From Phlebotomus papatasi (Eukaryota; Arthropoda; Insecta; Diptera; Psychodidae), in assembly GCF_024763615.1 (NCBI RefSeq), contig NC_077223.1, forward strand, positions 16,616,001 to 16,680,000: 64,000 nt of DNA. Direction: 5' to 3'. Made by a program: the position numbers and the translations under genes. The notes below the pieces were generated by a model. It saw only the letters and a program-made list of their open reading frames with translations, made no database searches and was not told the origin of the DNA. This document shows positions 33,281 through 43,692 of the stretch, piece after piece (within the stretch, counting starts at the first letter, position 1; the number at the start of each line of letters is the position of its first letter).

Positions 33281-34919
33281 CATAGATTTTTTTTCACTTT
33301 CTATATGTCTATAACATATAAGAAATCCTTATATCTGAGGTCTAATTTATTTGCGTCCACCGCCGTCTTAATGTTAATAATTGAATGATAATTAATTGTC
33401 GATAATTATTTTAATTTTTAAATATTTAAATAAGTTATTCTTGCTTAATTAAGACAACGTCTAGTCTGTAGAATCTGCATTGGAAAAAATTACAAGAAGT
33501 TTCAGTGAATTTCTTCTCAAAATTGGCGTTTTGAAATTTTCGGATGAAAATTTGAAAATAAGATTCCTTAAATGAAACTGATGAAAACTGAGATGGGTGT
33601 TTGCAATAAGAGAGAAACTAAGTCAAAGTTTTTTTTTTATTGTTTTTATTACTGTTCGTGCTGATAAATGTTTATACAAACTGTTCTGCAATTTTACAGT
33701 TTTCTAAATATTTAAGTGTTGATTATACATATGCAAACTTCCTATAGCAATAAAATCTATTTGATTACTCAATAAACTACAAAAGACTTGCTGCATTTTA
33801 ATTGTGTTCAATCGAAACAAACTTTTGCAATGAAATAAATAATTGAGCTCTATAATAAGAAGTTCGGGAAAATTGATAAGAATCTTCTTTGCAAATTAAT
33901 GGAAAATTTTCAAGGAAAATGAAGAGTTTGACCGACACTGTGAAAATATATTATTTTCTCCATTGAACTTCTTGACGGAGAAACTCATTTGTGGACTGTG
34001 GAAATAAAAGGAAAAACTTTAAATCCTCCAACTACAGACCATGACAATGTAATCAAGATTCAAGAGGATTTACGTCTGTGATTTTCTCACTGTCACGAAT
34101 AAAAATAAAAGTCCTTATAATACCGGAATTACTAAAGTTTTCAAATTGTTTCTTCTGCAAATTCACAGAAAAGAAGGAGAAACGCGAAAAGAAAAAATCA
34201 TGCAGAGATTTATAAAATGAGTTTTTAATAGAAAATTTGCTTCGGCAGAACTTGAAAGTTTTTCCGGTTTTTCCCATTCACCAAGAAGAGCTTCTTCTCA
34301 ATAACAATTTCTGTTGTGGCTCTTTTTTTTCTAAATTTTATCACAATTCTTGTAGATGTTCATGTAGTTGCTAGATGTTGAGTTGTTAGGACAAGTCTTA
34401 CTGCTCAGAGCCAGGAGATAAGGGATATTAGCAACAAAAAAATCTGTAGTAATTGTTAATTACAAGATTCCGTCATTAAGTTACGAACTATTTAAACTTT
34501 CCCAAAGGAATTGTGCTGGTATGTTGTGGAAGAACAATTGTTTTTTTCTTTCAAATCCGCTTTGCTCTTATTAATTGCGAGTTTCATCCCTTGTTCTTAT
34601 TGTCTTGAGAACATTCTTTCATATACTTTTTTCATATATCCTTGTTTCACAGAACCGTAAATCAATTTCTCTGTCTCTAGAGATGGACACTGGGAATCGC
34701 AATAAAAAAATGCAATAATCTCTCTTGGTGGAATTTCCACTCTATCTTTTGCTGTTCTGTCTTGAGAAAAAACTATCTCTCTAATGAGAAATTCTGAAGA
34801 AGAATTATTGGATTTATCGGAATTAGTGCTGGAGGTTATTTGAATGATAAATTTTATCGGGGCGGAGAAAGAAATATAGGGTACTGGTATAGGGGGTATA
34901 GGTTATAGTTTGGGGAGGG
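33281..34919. other. Unique, gene-free stretch
   Basis: No repeat partner; no exon recognised. The 74-codon minus frame at 34053-34277 is lysine- and phenylalanine-rich and not supported. Confidence 0.4.
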
Positions 34920-36095
34920 TACCCAAGTGGCAAAAATGTGTCAGTATGACGTTATAGTTATCGTATGGTAATAGTAATTATTTGGTGCACCCGCACGTCA
35001 TACTTTCGAAGTGGGGAATAACCTCCACGTTATAAAGAGGTAAGCGAAGCGACACAACTTACCATTTTGGTAAGTTCACTAACGATAGTGACACGTTAGT
35101 TGAACGTCGCTTCTTACCTCTTTTCTATTTGTCTCTTTCTACACCGCATTCTTTTTCTTCGTTCTCTTTTTATTTCCATGACGCATAATACTATCATGAA
35201 ATCTCTCACTGAAAATATTTCAATAATCAGCGCGCAAATATCGCGGGATTTCATTGATTTTATTTATTATATTAAACATGCCGATGCCGTTTACCGATAG
35301 AGATATTGTCAAGTATCGATTTAAAATATCTCCCGACCAGAAAAAACTGATATTTGACAATTTTTCAATGGAATAATTCTAAAAATTTCCTGAAATTTTT
35401 TTAAACTATTCCCTATAATTTCTGACATATTGTTACAACTTCTTGGTCATAAAAATAAATTTCATAAGGAATTAGATTTCATGAAAAACGGAATTTAAAG
35501 TTAATGTGAAAATTTTGAATTCGCGCGCAACAAAATCTTATGGCGCCCTCATCCCAATAAAAGTGTGTCCGCGTCCGCGGATAGTCATACGACATCTATT
35601 GAATTCCAAAGACGGATTCTTTTAATTCTCATAGTATAATAAGATAGATTTTTATAAAATAATTTTAGACACTTGCAGATAAGAATAATTTCTGGAAATT
35701 ACGTTATGATTATAAAAAATTTTAATGTAAACGGGAAAATTTATATACTGAAGAAAGGATAATTAAAAGAGATCAAATCGCGATGAGCCACCACGCAAAT
35801 TCCGATACTCGCGGGAGAATTATCGTTACCCATTGGAGAGCTGAACCCCTGCGCAAACCCACTGCACTCACCAAAAGGCAACGATAGACTGACTGATAGA
35901 AAAGGACGTGCGCACAGCTCCCCTCAAGACGTCAACACCTTAAGTGACGGCTTCTATCCCAGCGAGCACAGATACGATGATGGCTCAAGTATTAATTATG
36001 CTACTCTAATGGGAACTTTAATAAATTTCATCGAATCTGTTATGCATTGTTCTACAATACATTAATTTATATTTTATTTTAAAGGGATTATCTTG

Positions 36096-36325
36096 AATCG
36101 GGTCCCGGTCAAAATCCTGAAAGCCAAAATCCCAAATTTTTCAAAGTGTCATGGCTACTTCCACTATTGCACTCGCGCATGGTGGAGACAAAGGAAAATT
36201 TTCTGTGTCTTGGGAAATTATTCTACACATTATCTTCCATATAATTCCATCCCATTTCAGGATTTTGGCGTTCGGGATTTTGATTTTCGGGATTTTGGCT
36301 TTCGAGTTTTTGGCTGCCTCCGCTT
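36096..36325. mobile_element. Foldback element of AAAATCC(C)GAAAGCC words, short copy
   Basis: The left side reads GGTCAAAATCCTGAAAGCC then AAAATCCC; the right side reads the inverse words GGATTTTGGCGTTCGGG, GATTTTCGGGATTTTGGC. The middle (CACTATTGCACTCGCGCATG, GGAGACAAAGGAAAATTTT) matches the middle of 58068-58800. Inserted in the 3.4 kb element. Confidence 0.75.
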
Positions 36326-37124
36326 GAATCATGTGGCGTACATTTAGTCCTCAAATCCAACATCACAATCATAAATGTTTGGAAGAAACCTAAATAGAGA
36401 GGACAGGTTGTCCTGTTTTCTTTCTAAATAAATTAAAATAAGAATAAATTTTCACAATTTTGTGTTAAATTATTAAAACCACTATACAAAATAAATATGA
36501 TCGATTTTTTAAAATGTTAAAAATATTTTTTTTTGTTGTATCAATTTAATTTTACTTGATTTTTAAGAAAACAATTGCTATCTTTTAAATTTATTTTAAA
36601 TTTTTCTTCGTTAGTGAAAGGCTAAGAACACGCTTTCGTCCAGAAACGTAATGGAATGCCATTTCCGAAAACTAAAAAGCGTTGTTTTGAGAGCAATTTG
36701 TCCACAAACTCTAAAAACAAAACTTGCAAAAGAAACTATTTACATTTTTGTGAAAAAAAAAATCTTTTAGTTTTCTACAAAAAATGTACTTTAAATTAAA
36801 CTTGTGGAATATTTTGTAATATCTACAATGCTTGAATCGACTTTATGAGGGTCCTCCTGGAGCCCCAGGTCACTATCTCTAACTTCTTAGGTTATAACAT
36901 ACCGCTGCCCGAATAAACAACGTAGTGTCATTATTAAGAATTGTCAGATTATATTATACTTTTTGAACATTATAGTCTGTTAAGGGAGTGGCCAAATGGT
37001 AGTTGACTTCAAATATTCCGACTATTTTTTTGTGGACCAATAGATGGCATTATTGTCGTCGATGCTTTGTAGTTAAGATATTAAATTGACTTCAAATTCA
37101 AATCTCAGAAATACTTTATGCACA

Positions 37125-37426
37125 TTAGGGCGTTTCAACTAGGAAAAAATTTTTTTGGCACTATTCTCACGGTGTTGTATTTGATGAGACAAGAAAGTTT
37201 TTCTTCTACGACCATATGATCAGACGCTGTTTAGAGGTGGCTGAACGACCCTCTCTGTAGAACAAATTTCTGATTTTACCGGATTTTACACTACAGAGAG
37301 GGTCGTTCAGCCACCTCTAAACAGCGTCTGATCATATGGTCGTAGAAGAAAAACTTTCTTGTCTCATCAAATACAGCACCGTGAGAATAGTGCCAAAAAA
37401 TTTTTTTCGTAGTTGAAACGCCCTAA
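37125..37426. mobile_element. 302 bp near-perfect hairpin element, TSD TGCACA
   Basis: Arms of about 136 bp (37125-37260 and 37291-37426) are inverted repeats with only about four differences, and the loop is ~30 bp. Ends are TTAGGGCGTTTCAACTA and its inverse. The 6 bp TGCACA lies directly repeated outside (37119-37124 and 37427-37432), a target-site duplication. The near identity of the arms implies a young insertion or arm-to-arm correction. Non-coding. Confidence 0.92.
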
Positions 37427-38511
37427 TGCACATGAGTGTATAACACGCTTCGCTCTAAAAGAATGTATTTCTCGATTTTCATCCCAAAAGATCAAAAATT
37501 TCACATGAAGTGACCGATAAATAGGATAAATACATCGAAAACTTAAACTTGTTCATCTTTAAGTCAATTAAGCAATTTAAAGAAACGAAAAATATAGAAA
37601 AGATCGGTAAAAATCGTATCGTTATATTTAAGAATAAGAAAAATATTTTTTCAACACATTCAGACAGACACGATTTTTTTTACATTAGAGATTGTAAGTT
37701 AGAAAAAATCTGAAATCATTTATTTTAAACGTATTTCGAATAATTATTTTATTACTGAATTTTAAAATCTCCTATTATTAGGTTATGTTTAAGTAAGATC
37801 ACCTATTTAAATTTCATTTAAATGCAAACAATAATTTTTAATAAAATTTTAATTTTTAATATAAAAGTAGAAATAGTCTGAATAATTCGTTTGCAAATTA
37901 TTTGCAAGATCGAAAAATTTTATCACACATTTATTAAATTCAAGACAATCAAATATTACATTTTATTTTTTTAAGCTATTCCATAACCTAATATTTTTAT
38001 ATTGTCATTTCTAAACGTTTAAAAAGCTGCAGATATTCTATTTATAGGGCTGAGAGTATTGAAAGAGAAAGGTGACAAAATTACGTTATCTGCACGTAAA
38101 TTTTCTTACAAACAGTTACGTAATATTTTGAGTAAAAAACGACGAAAAAATTACGTTATTATAACACAGCAAGTCTGACGTTAATATTTTAAGTAGCCAA
38201 AACGTTATATTTAGGTCATAAGGTTTCCTCGGCTCTTTGCAACTTGAAGTAACTTGAGTGACGTGCAACAAACGTTTCTTTTACCTCATTTTTGCCCTAT
38301 AGTAAATTTTTGCCACTTGGGTATAGTCAGCTTCTAAACTCCTTAGACTTCAAATATTCCGTTTTTTTTTCAGGGGCAGGTGCTTTCGATAATAAATATA
38401 ATTAAAATATAATTAAGTAAAAAATAATATTCAAGCTTCCTTCTTGACGAGTTCGTTAAATTGAAATATTTAAAGACCGATGCATTTGGAAGCCTATCTC
38501 CCTGTATAATT

Positions 38512-38646
38512 ATAGGTGAGACCGGGTGCGTTTAACCAGCAATTTAAGCTTTTTTTCGCGTCAGGGACATGTTATTGGTTCCAGGGTACAGTAATGGGGG
38601 GAAGTCCCCTGAAAATCCCAAGTCTCTATCTCAAACCGTTTGTGCC
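38512..38646 (+). repeat. Short copy of the GGGGAGACCAGGT repeat
   Basis: AGGTGAGACCGGGT, CCAGCAATTTAAGCTTTTT and AATCCCAAGTCTCTATCTC parallel 57307-57360 and 57745-57790 of the longer copy, with most of the middle missing. Confidence 0.55.
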
Positions 38647-38647
38647 C

Positions 38648-38934
38648 AAGCGCCTGGCAAGTTGGCCTTTTTATATGGAGCTATTTGAAGCCAATTTCCT
38701 AAATTGATCTCGGATTCAGCTCACAGTGTTCCGAGGAAAAAATGTATTTAAACAAAAATTTAAAATATTAATCCCTCCATATGGAAAGGTAACTTATAAC
38801 ACGGAAAAACTTCTCACTTTTTAAATATTTTGCATAACGGTAGTGAGTGCAAAAAAAATCACATATAAATTTATATCGAAGTATGAGAAAGTGGCTTCAA
38901 ATTTCAGGCAACTTGCCATTGCCAGGGGCTTGTC
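38648..38934. mobile_element. hAT-like MITE (CCTGGCAAGTTGGCC), copy 1
   Basis: 287 bp with inverted ends: GCCTGGCAAGTTGGCC at the left and GGCAACTTGCC with CCAGG at the right. Direct repeats TGTGCCC lie at 38641-38647 and 38935-38941. A second copy at 59196-59475 is flanked by a different 7 bp direct repeat, so these are genuine target duplications of 7-8 bp, the size typical of hAT elements. No coding frame. Confidence 0.85.
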
Positions 38935-38941
38935 TGTGCCC

Positions 38942-39316
38942 TATGCGTACTACAGTCAGGCCATGTAACTGCGACGATTGCAAAACTCGGATGCCGCGAC
39001 CAATTCAACTCCGATAAATCCACATAAAATATAATTTATATTTTTATTTCCATAATAAATCACTGCAGTAACATAATATAACTATTCTACTTTAAGAAAA
39101 ACCAAAAATTATATTTTTATCGGTTTAATAAGTGGGTGAAACAAATATTTTTCAAACTCGTGTCAGCTGGGTTGTGTACTAAAAATTTAATTTCCGAGAA
39201 AATTTTGCTGTTAACAGCTCTGCGCTGGAAAACGTTTAGTGCTTTTTCTTTATTATGAAATAATATTTTCAATCAAAATTATTAATAAAAGTGAAGATTA
39301 GTTATTGATCTACAAG
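38942..39316. other. AT-rich stretch, possible transposase 5' leader
   Basis: No left terminal repeat was found. A good splice donor, CAAG/GTGAGTAAG, lies at 39316/39317, so the last part may be a leader exon of the pogo-like relic that follows. Confidence 0.35.
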
Positions 39317-39465
39317 GTGAGTAAGAGTATATTAATGATATATTAATAATTAATACAGAAATAAGTGAATTTGTGAATGTTTACATTTCGACCCAAGTCG
39401 GATGCTGTGAATGTCAATGTTTTGGTTCAGAAATTGCGTTGTTCAGGACTCTTTTTCTGTTTCAG
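39317..39465 (+). other. Probable intron of the pogo-like relic
   Basis: Begins GTGAGTAAG and ends CTTTTTCTGTTTCAG, a good donor and a polypyrimidine-rich acceptor. The next base opens ATGCCG, so splicing would place the start codon at the beginning of the second exon. Confidence 0.5.
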
Positions 39466-39942
39466 ATGCCGAAGGGAACAAAAGAAAAGACCCATAAGGA
39501 TAAGCCCTACTCTAAGGAAACATTTAACAAAACATTTAATGTCCCAAGAACAACACTGCACAACAAATTGACCGGCAAATACCCGGAAGAGTGTCCCAAT
39601 GGCTGGCCAACAACGCAATCAAAAGAACAGAAAAAGAACTTGTCAAAAGGATCCTGAGATGTGCGGATGGCTGGCATCCCATCCGGAAGGAACAAGTTCT
39701 GGACAGCGTCAAACTCATCTGTGATCTACAAAATTCCAAACCATTTTACAGATGGAAGACCTTGAGACGTTTGATTCAGGAAATTTCTTCAGCGTCATCC
39801 AGAGCTCAGCAAGCCCAAACCAAAATCCTTCTCATTGGAAAGAGCTACCGTTACTGCTGAAGACCTTACGGAATGGTTTCAGAATTGTCTTGGATATTTC
39901 ACAGAACACAATCTTCTGACCATTTCACCCAACGTTTTCTAA
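39466..39942 (+). pseudogene. pogo-like (Tc1/mariner superfamily) transposase, N-terminal relic
   Basis: Pogo-type transposases bind their own terminal repeats through N-terminal helix-turn-helix domains and cut with a C-terminal DDE catalytic domain. Here the first frame starts at ATG 39466 and holds a Psq-like helix-turn-helix end, FNVPRTTLHNKLTGKYPEE (about residues 34-52), with an apparent deletion before it. After a frameshift near 39610 another frame gives ADGWHPIRKEQVLDSVKLIC, matching the GxPxTKxELLDxV region of the CENP-B-type domain. After two further shifts, ERATVTAEDLTEWFQNCLGY and ISPNVF follow in the first frame, ending at TAA 39940-39942. The DDE domain is absent, so it is inactive. 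The relic passes straight into GGGGCAAAAAGT-element sequence at 39934. Family assignment rests on recalled motifs, not on a search. Confidence 0.8.
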
Positions 39943-40449
39943 AAGGTAATTTTGTGATCATTCTCAAAAATGCTGGGGCAAATAGTATCAGGCATAAGAT
40001 ACCATCACATTTTGATTCGCTTTATTTCGGGATTCCGTAAATTTAAGTAAAATACCTAGATTACATATTGTCATAGGAAATTTATTCTTCAACACTTTTG
40101 TAAAACACAGTTTTCTCTATTTGAGCGAGAAAAGCGCATTTTAAGCTATTTTACAAAAAACACACAAAAGACTGCAAATCGTTTGACCAGTGCAAACAAC
40201 AAGCGGCGACACATAGCATTGACGTTTCTTTTCACCGTGGGACATCAGAAATTGTTTCGGTTTTTGTTACTTTTTTCTCCATAGCTTTTGCTACTTTTTA
40301 CCCCAAGTGGTCGTTTTTAATAAAAGGATTTATGGAGAAAAGAATCTTTGTGAAATTCTAAAATAGATAGCGTATTCTTATTCAAAGAATATCCAAATAA
40401 TTTGGGAAATATTCACCAGTGCATCAAATTTAATATAAGTAGCTAATAA

Positions 40450-42738
40450 CACTGTGCAACAGTCAAAAATGGGATGGAACAGAATGAGTAGTTACTTGTT
40501 CCTTGGTATGTCGTGAACATTTCTCCCGAAGAAACTTGTGATCCATCACGTCAAGTTTCTGAGATATCTTAAGAAAAAGATCTTTAAGAAATTTTTCGAA
40601 ATATTTGAAAAAAAGTTGTTTATAATAAATAACGGTACAGCCTAGGATGTTGGTATCAAAGGATAACTCAAGGATGTGTAGAGGAGGATTCAAGGACATT
40701 TTTCCTGGAACATCGAATATCCCTATCCCTCATTTTTTTTAGATTTGTTTCATAAACTCCTAAATGTCCTCCAAGTCCATGAAAAGGATTCGTGGGACGA
40801 CTTGAATCCTTTACAAAAATAGTCTCCTGAATATTATAGGTTCATAAAATATACCGTTATCCAGAAATTACGTATTTGAATGACTTATGAACCACAGAAT
40901 TTTCTCTCAAAAATTCATTATTTTATTTCATATCTTAGCAACATGCACTATAAGCCAATAAGACTACGATATGGCATGGATCGGACTCAAATTTTGGTAG
41001 GTTATAGCTGGACCTTAGAGCTTTCGATCAATACCAAACTTAAGGTCCCCCGACCCCCCTGACCCGAGCTATAAGGGTCCAAAATAAAATTTTTAAAATG
41101 CCCATAACTCCGGTTCTAATTGTCAGAATTTAAAAAGTGAGGGAGTTTTGGAAATCTCTCATAAAATGCAACTTCTCTTCTAACATCGCAAGTTCGTAAA
41201 ACTACCGCTAGTGGCGCTATTATCAAAACGAGGGCTTTTCAATTTTCTAAGTTAAATAACTCAAAAATTCCTTTGTGCATCGGGCTGAAATTTTAGTATG
41301 TTGTAGCCGCAGATTATACCTATCAAACAAAAAAATACTTAAGTCGATCCATAACCCCTGACCCGAGCTATAAGGGGTCAAAGTTCGAAAATTGACCGGC
41401 CTCTATCTCCGCTTCTAATTAATATTTTGACCTAAATTTTGGTGTTTTGGTTTCGTCTCGATGAGCACTTTCAGATGAAAGTTCAAAAAGTCACCGCAGG
41501 TGGCGCTGCGATACCGTCAAAATTCATTAACATTCAAATTCATTTTTTCAAAGTGTGCAAGTTGTGCAAGTTAATCAATAGAACCGGAGATATGAGGGAT
41601 CAAAGTTCACGAAATTCAAAACATCATATCTTCTGTGTTTTCTGAGCGAATTTGATGAGTGAGGGCGCACATTAAAGGTCTCACAAAAAGGACAAAATTC
41701 TGTTACCACCATTACACATAAAATTGGGAATTGTAAAGAATTTTATGAAATCCCTAAATCACGAGCAAGCGGCTTTCAAACGTTAGAGGGAAGTTTTTCC
41801 AAAACTCGGCATCGCAAAAGTGGAAGAAGATGTTTTCACGGGTCCTGACATCCGAAAGTTGGAAAAGGATTCAACTTTCACGAATTCTTTGCTGCCAGAT
41901 GAAAAAATTGCGTGAGAATCGGTCAAAAATGTAATTTACAATTGTTCGGGAGACACCAGGACAGAAATTGCCTAAAATCTTGTGCAAAAAAATGATTTCA
42001 GCATTTAAAAAAGTGGATGTGAATATATCACTGAAAATCCACTTGCTGTATTGTTACTTTGATGTTTTTTAAGACAAAAATCAATAGAATCAGATGAGCA
42101 CGAAATAAAATACCATCAATTCGCTGCACCTTACGAAAAATGGAACGAAAGCAAGAATCTTGATTCTCTTTTGTCATAAATGTGATGGATGGTGGATTAC
42201 AAAGAAAATTAAACTTATAAGACATTAGAATTTATATGTAGAAGATATGAAATAAAATAATGAATTTTTGAGAGAAAATTCTATGGTTCATAAGTCATTC
42301 AAATACGTAATTTCTGGATAAAGGTATATTTTACGAACCTATAATATTCAGGAGACTATTTTTGTAAAGGATTCAAGTCGTCCCACGAATCCTTTTCATG
42401 GACTTGGAGGACATTTAGGAGTTTATGAAACAAATCTAAAACAAATGAGGGATAGGGATATGCGATGTTCCAGGAAAAATGTCCTTAAATCCTCCTCTAC
42501 ACATCCTTGAGTTATCCTTTGATACCAACATCCTAGGATGTACCGTTATTGATTATAAACAACTCTTTTTCAAATATTTCGAAAAATTTCTTAAAGATCT
42601 CTTTCTTAAGATATCTCAGAAACTTGACGTGATGGACCACAAGTTTCTTCGGGAGAAATGTTCACGACATACCAAGGAACAAGAAACTACTCATTATTTT
42701 CCATCCCAAGAAAAAAAGTATCATTTTGTTGCACTGTG
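40450..42738. mobile_element. 2.29 kb element with ~490 bp inverted arms, TSD TAA
   Basis: Starts CACTGTGCAAC and ends with GTTGCACTGTG. Arms 40450-40936 and 42242-42738 are inverted repeats of high identity; the open frames 40463-40699 (minus) and 42479-42745 (plus) are the same sequence seen from each arm. TAA stands on both sides (40447-40449 and 42739-42741); the uninterrupted copies at 24722 and 27000 have the empty site GCTAATAATTGATATC (inverse strand), so the duplication is exactly TAA. A 3 bp TWA duplication fits PIF/Harbinger, but the ends do not by themselves prove it. The ~1.3 kb interior has no transposase frame. Confidence 0.92.
40975..41515 (+). repeat. Two diverged ~290 bp direct repeats in the element interior
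   Basis: The blocks ATTTTGGTAGGTTATAGC / ATTTTAGTATGTTGTAGC, CCTGACCCGAGCTATAAGGG (both), CGGTTCTAATT / CGCTTCTAATT and GTGGCGCT (both) occur in the same order about 290 bp apart (40987 and 41285). Confidence 0.75.
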
Positions 42739-42961
42739 TAATTGATATCTTCTGCACGGAAAATATTTCAAAAATAGGGCTAAAAGTTCCGATATTTTTT
42801 ATTTTCTAAATTCCTCGTTCAAATTCTAACAAACTTACGACATTGAAGAAGACCTATGGAGGCTATCTATGGAAAAAAATTTAAGTCGCTATCTTATTTA
42901 TCTTGGAAGATATTGAATTTTAAAATTTTTGATTTGTGACTTTTTGCCCCGGTCTCCCCTA

Positions 42962-43458
42962 CTCTTCATGGTGTCAGCTACTGGCCAACTTGTTCCTCCA
43001 ATGGATGTTCATAAAGCTGAAATTACTCCAAAGATTGCCAAATGAAATGAATTGATGGAATAAAACTTAAAAAAAAAAAAAATTTGAAATAATATCTTCT
43101 CATTTTTGTGCATTAAACTTTTCCTTAAAATGTGCATCCGAGTTTGATCGAATTCACCGGAGTTAGAAAAAAGCATTGCGGTAAAATTCTTGCGCATATA
43201 TTAATATTACCGTAATTTTATTAATTTTCCTCAATATTATTGCTAAAATTCTTTTTCTATCATGATTCTAAATGAAACAACGAGTATTTCTATTGATTTG
43301 GAATAGGGATAAAATATCAGTAAAAAACAAGCGTTAAAGTCGCACTCTATAAAAAACATTGGGATTACCTCTGTTTACTATAACGGCCAGACGGATAGAC
43401 GGTTAAGCAGCGTAACGTCAAAAAACTCGAAATCTCAGATTTCCAAAATTCTACGAAT
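42962..43458. other. Gene-free stretch with a repeat fragment
   Basis: 43375-43440 (GGCCAGACGGATAGACGG, GCAGCGTAACGTC) is a fragment of the dispersed repeat of 17630-18375. The rest is AT-rich with no exon. Confidence 0.4.
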
Positions 43459-43692
43459 ATAAGGTAAAGTGACCTCAAGTCGACCGGTTCCTCTATTCGA
43501 CCGTTAGAGTTATTTATTCAATTTATTTATATTTGCATTAATATTTGACATATGATCTAACATTAATTGGTCAATTATTTCATAAATAAATACGAATCAG
43601 TGCCAATTTTATAGAAATTCACCATCAAACATTCAAATATTGACCACCGGTCGAGTCAAGGAACCGGTCGACTCGAGGGCACTATACCTTAT
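43459..43692. mobile_element. 234 bp MITE (AAGGTATAGTG ... AGTCGACCGGTTCC)
   Basis: Inverted ends: TATAAGGTAAAGTGACCTC then AGTCGACCGGTTCCT at the left, mirrored on the right as AGGAACCGGTCGACT then CGAGGGCACTATACCTTATA. TCGACCG recurs just inside both. TIR length about 45 bp with a few mismatches. Single copy. Confidence 0.85.

Larger units (their letters stand above)
34922..38321. mobile_element. 3.4 kb TA-flanked element with CCCAAGTGGCAAAAAT ends
   Basis: Left end CCCAAGTGGCAAAAATGTG and, read inversely from the right, CCCAAGTGGCAAAAATTTAC; TA lies outside both (34920-34921 and 38322-38323). Near the left end, AAGAGGTAAG and CGAAGCGAC (35035-35053) are mirrored at 35105-35123 around smaller palindromes ACTTACC/GGTAAGT. 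The words ACGTTAT and TTACGT recur close to both ends. The interior carries two other insertions (36096-36325 and 37125-37426). No transposase frame, so either a non-autonomous element or a decayed one. Confidence 0.6.
39934..42959 (-). mobile_element. GGGGCAAAAAGT element, copy c, left-truncated and split
   Basis: 39934-40449 and 42740-42959 together match the reverse complement of 24722 to about 25456 and are interrupted by the insertion at 40450-42738. The right end CTTTTTGCCCCGGTCTCCCC is followed by TA (42960-42961). The other end is missing: similarity starts at GTTTTCT, inside the pogo-like relic. Confidence 0.88.

Noticed and set aside
40463..42745. Two near-identical 78-88-codon proteins in opposite orientation as a gene pair
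   Set aside because: They are the same DNA read from the two inverted arms of one element, and the rest of the arms is not coding.
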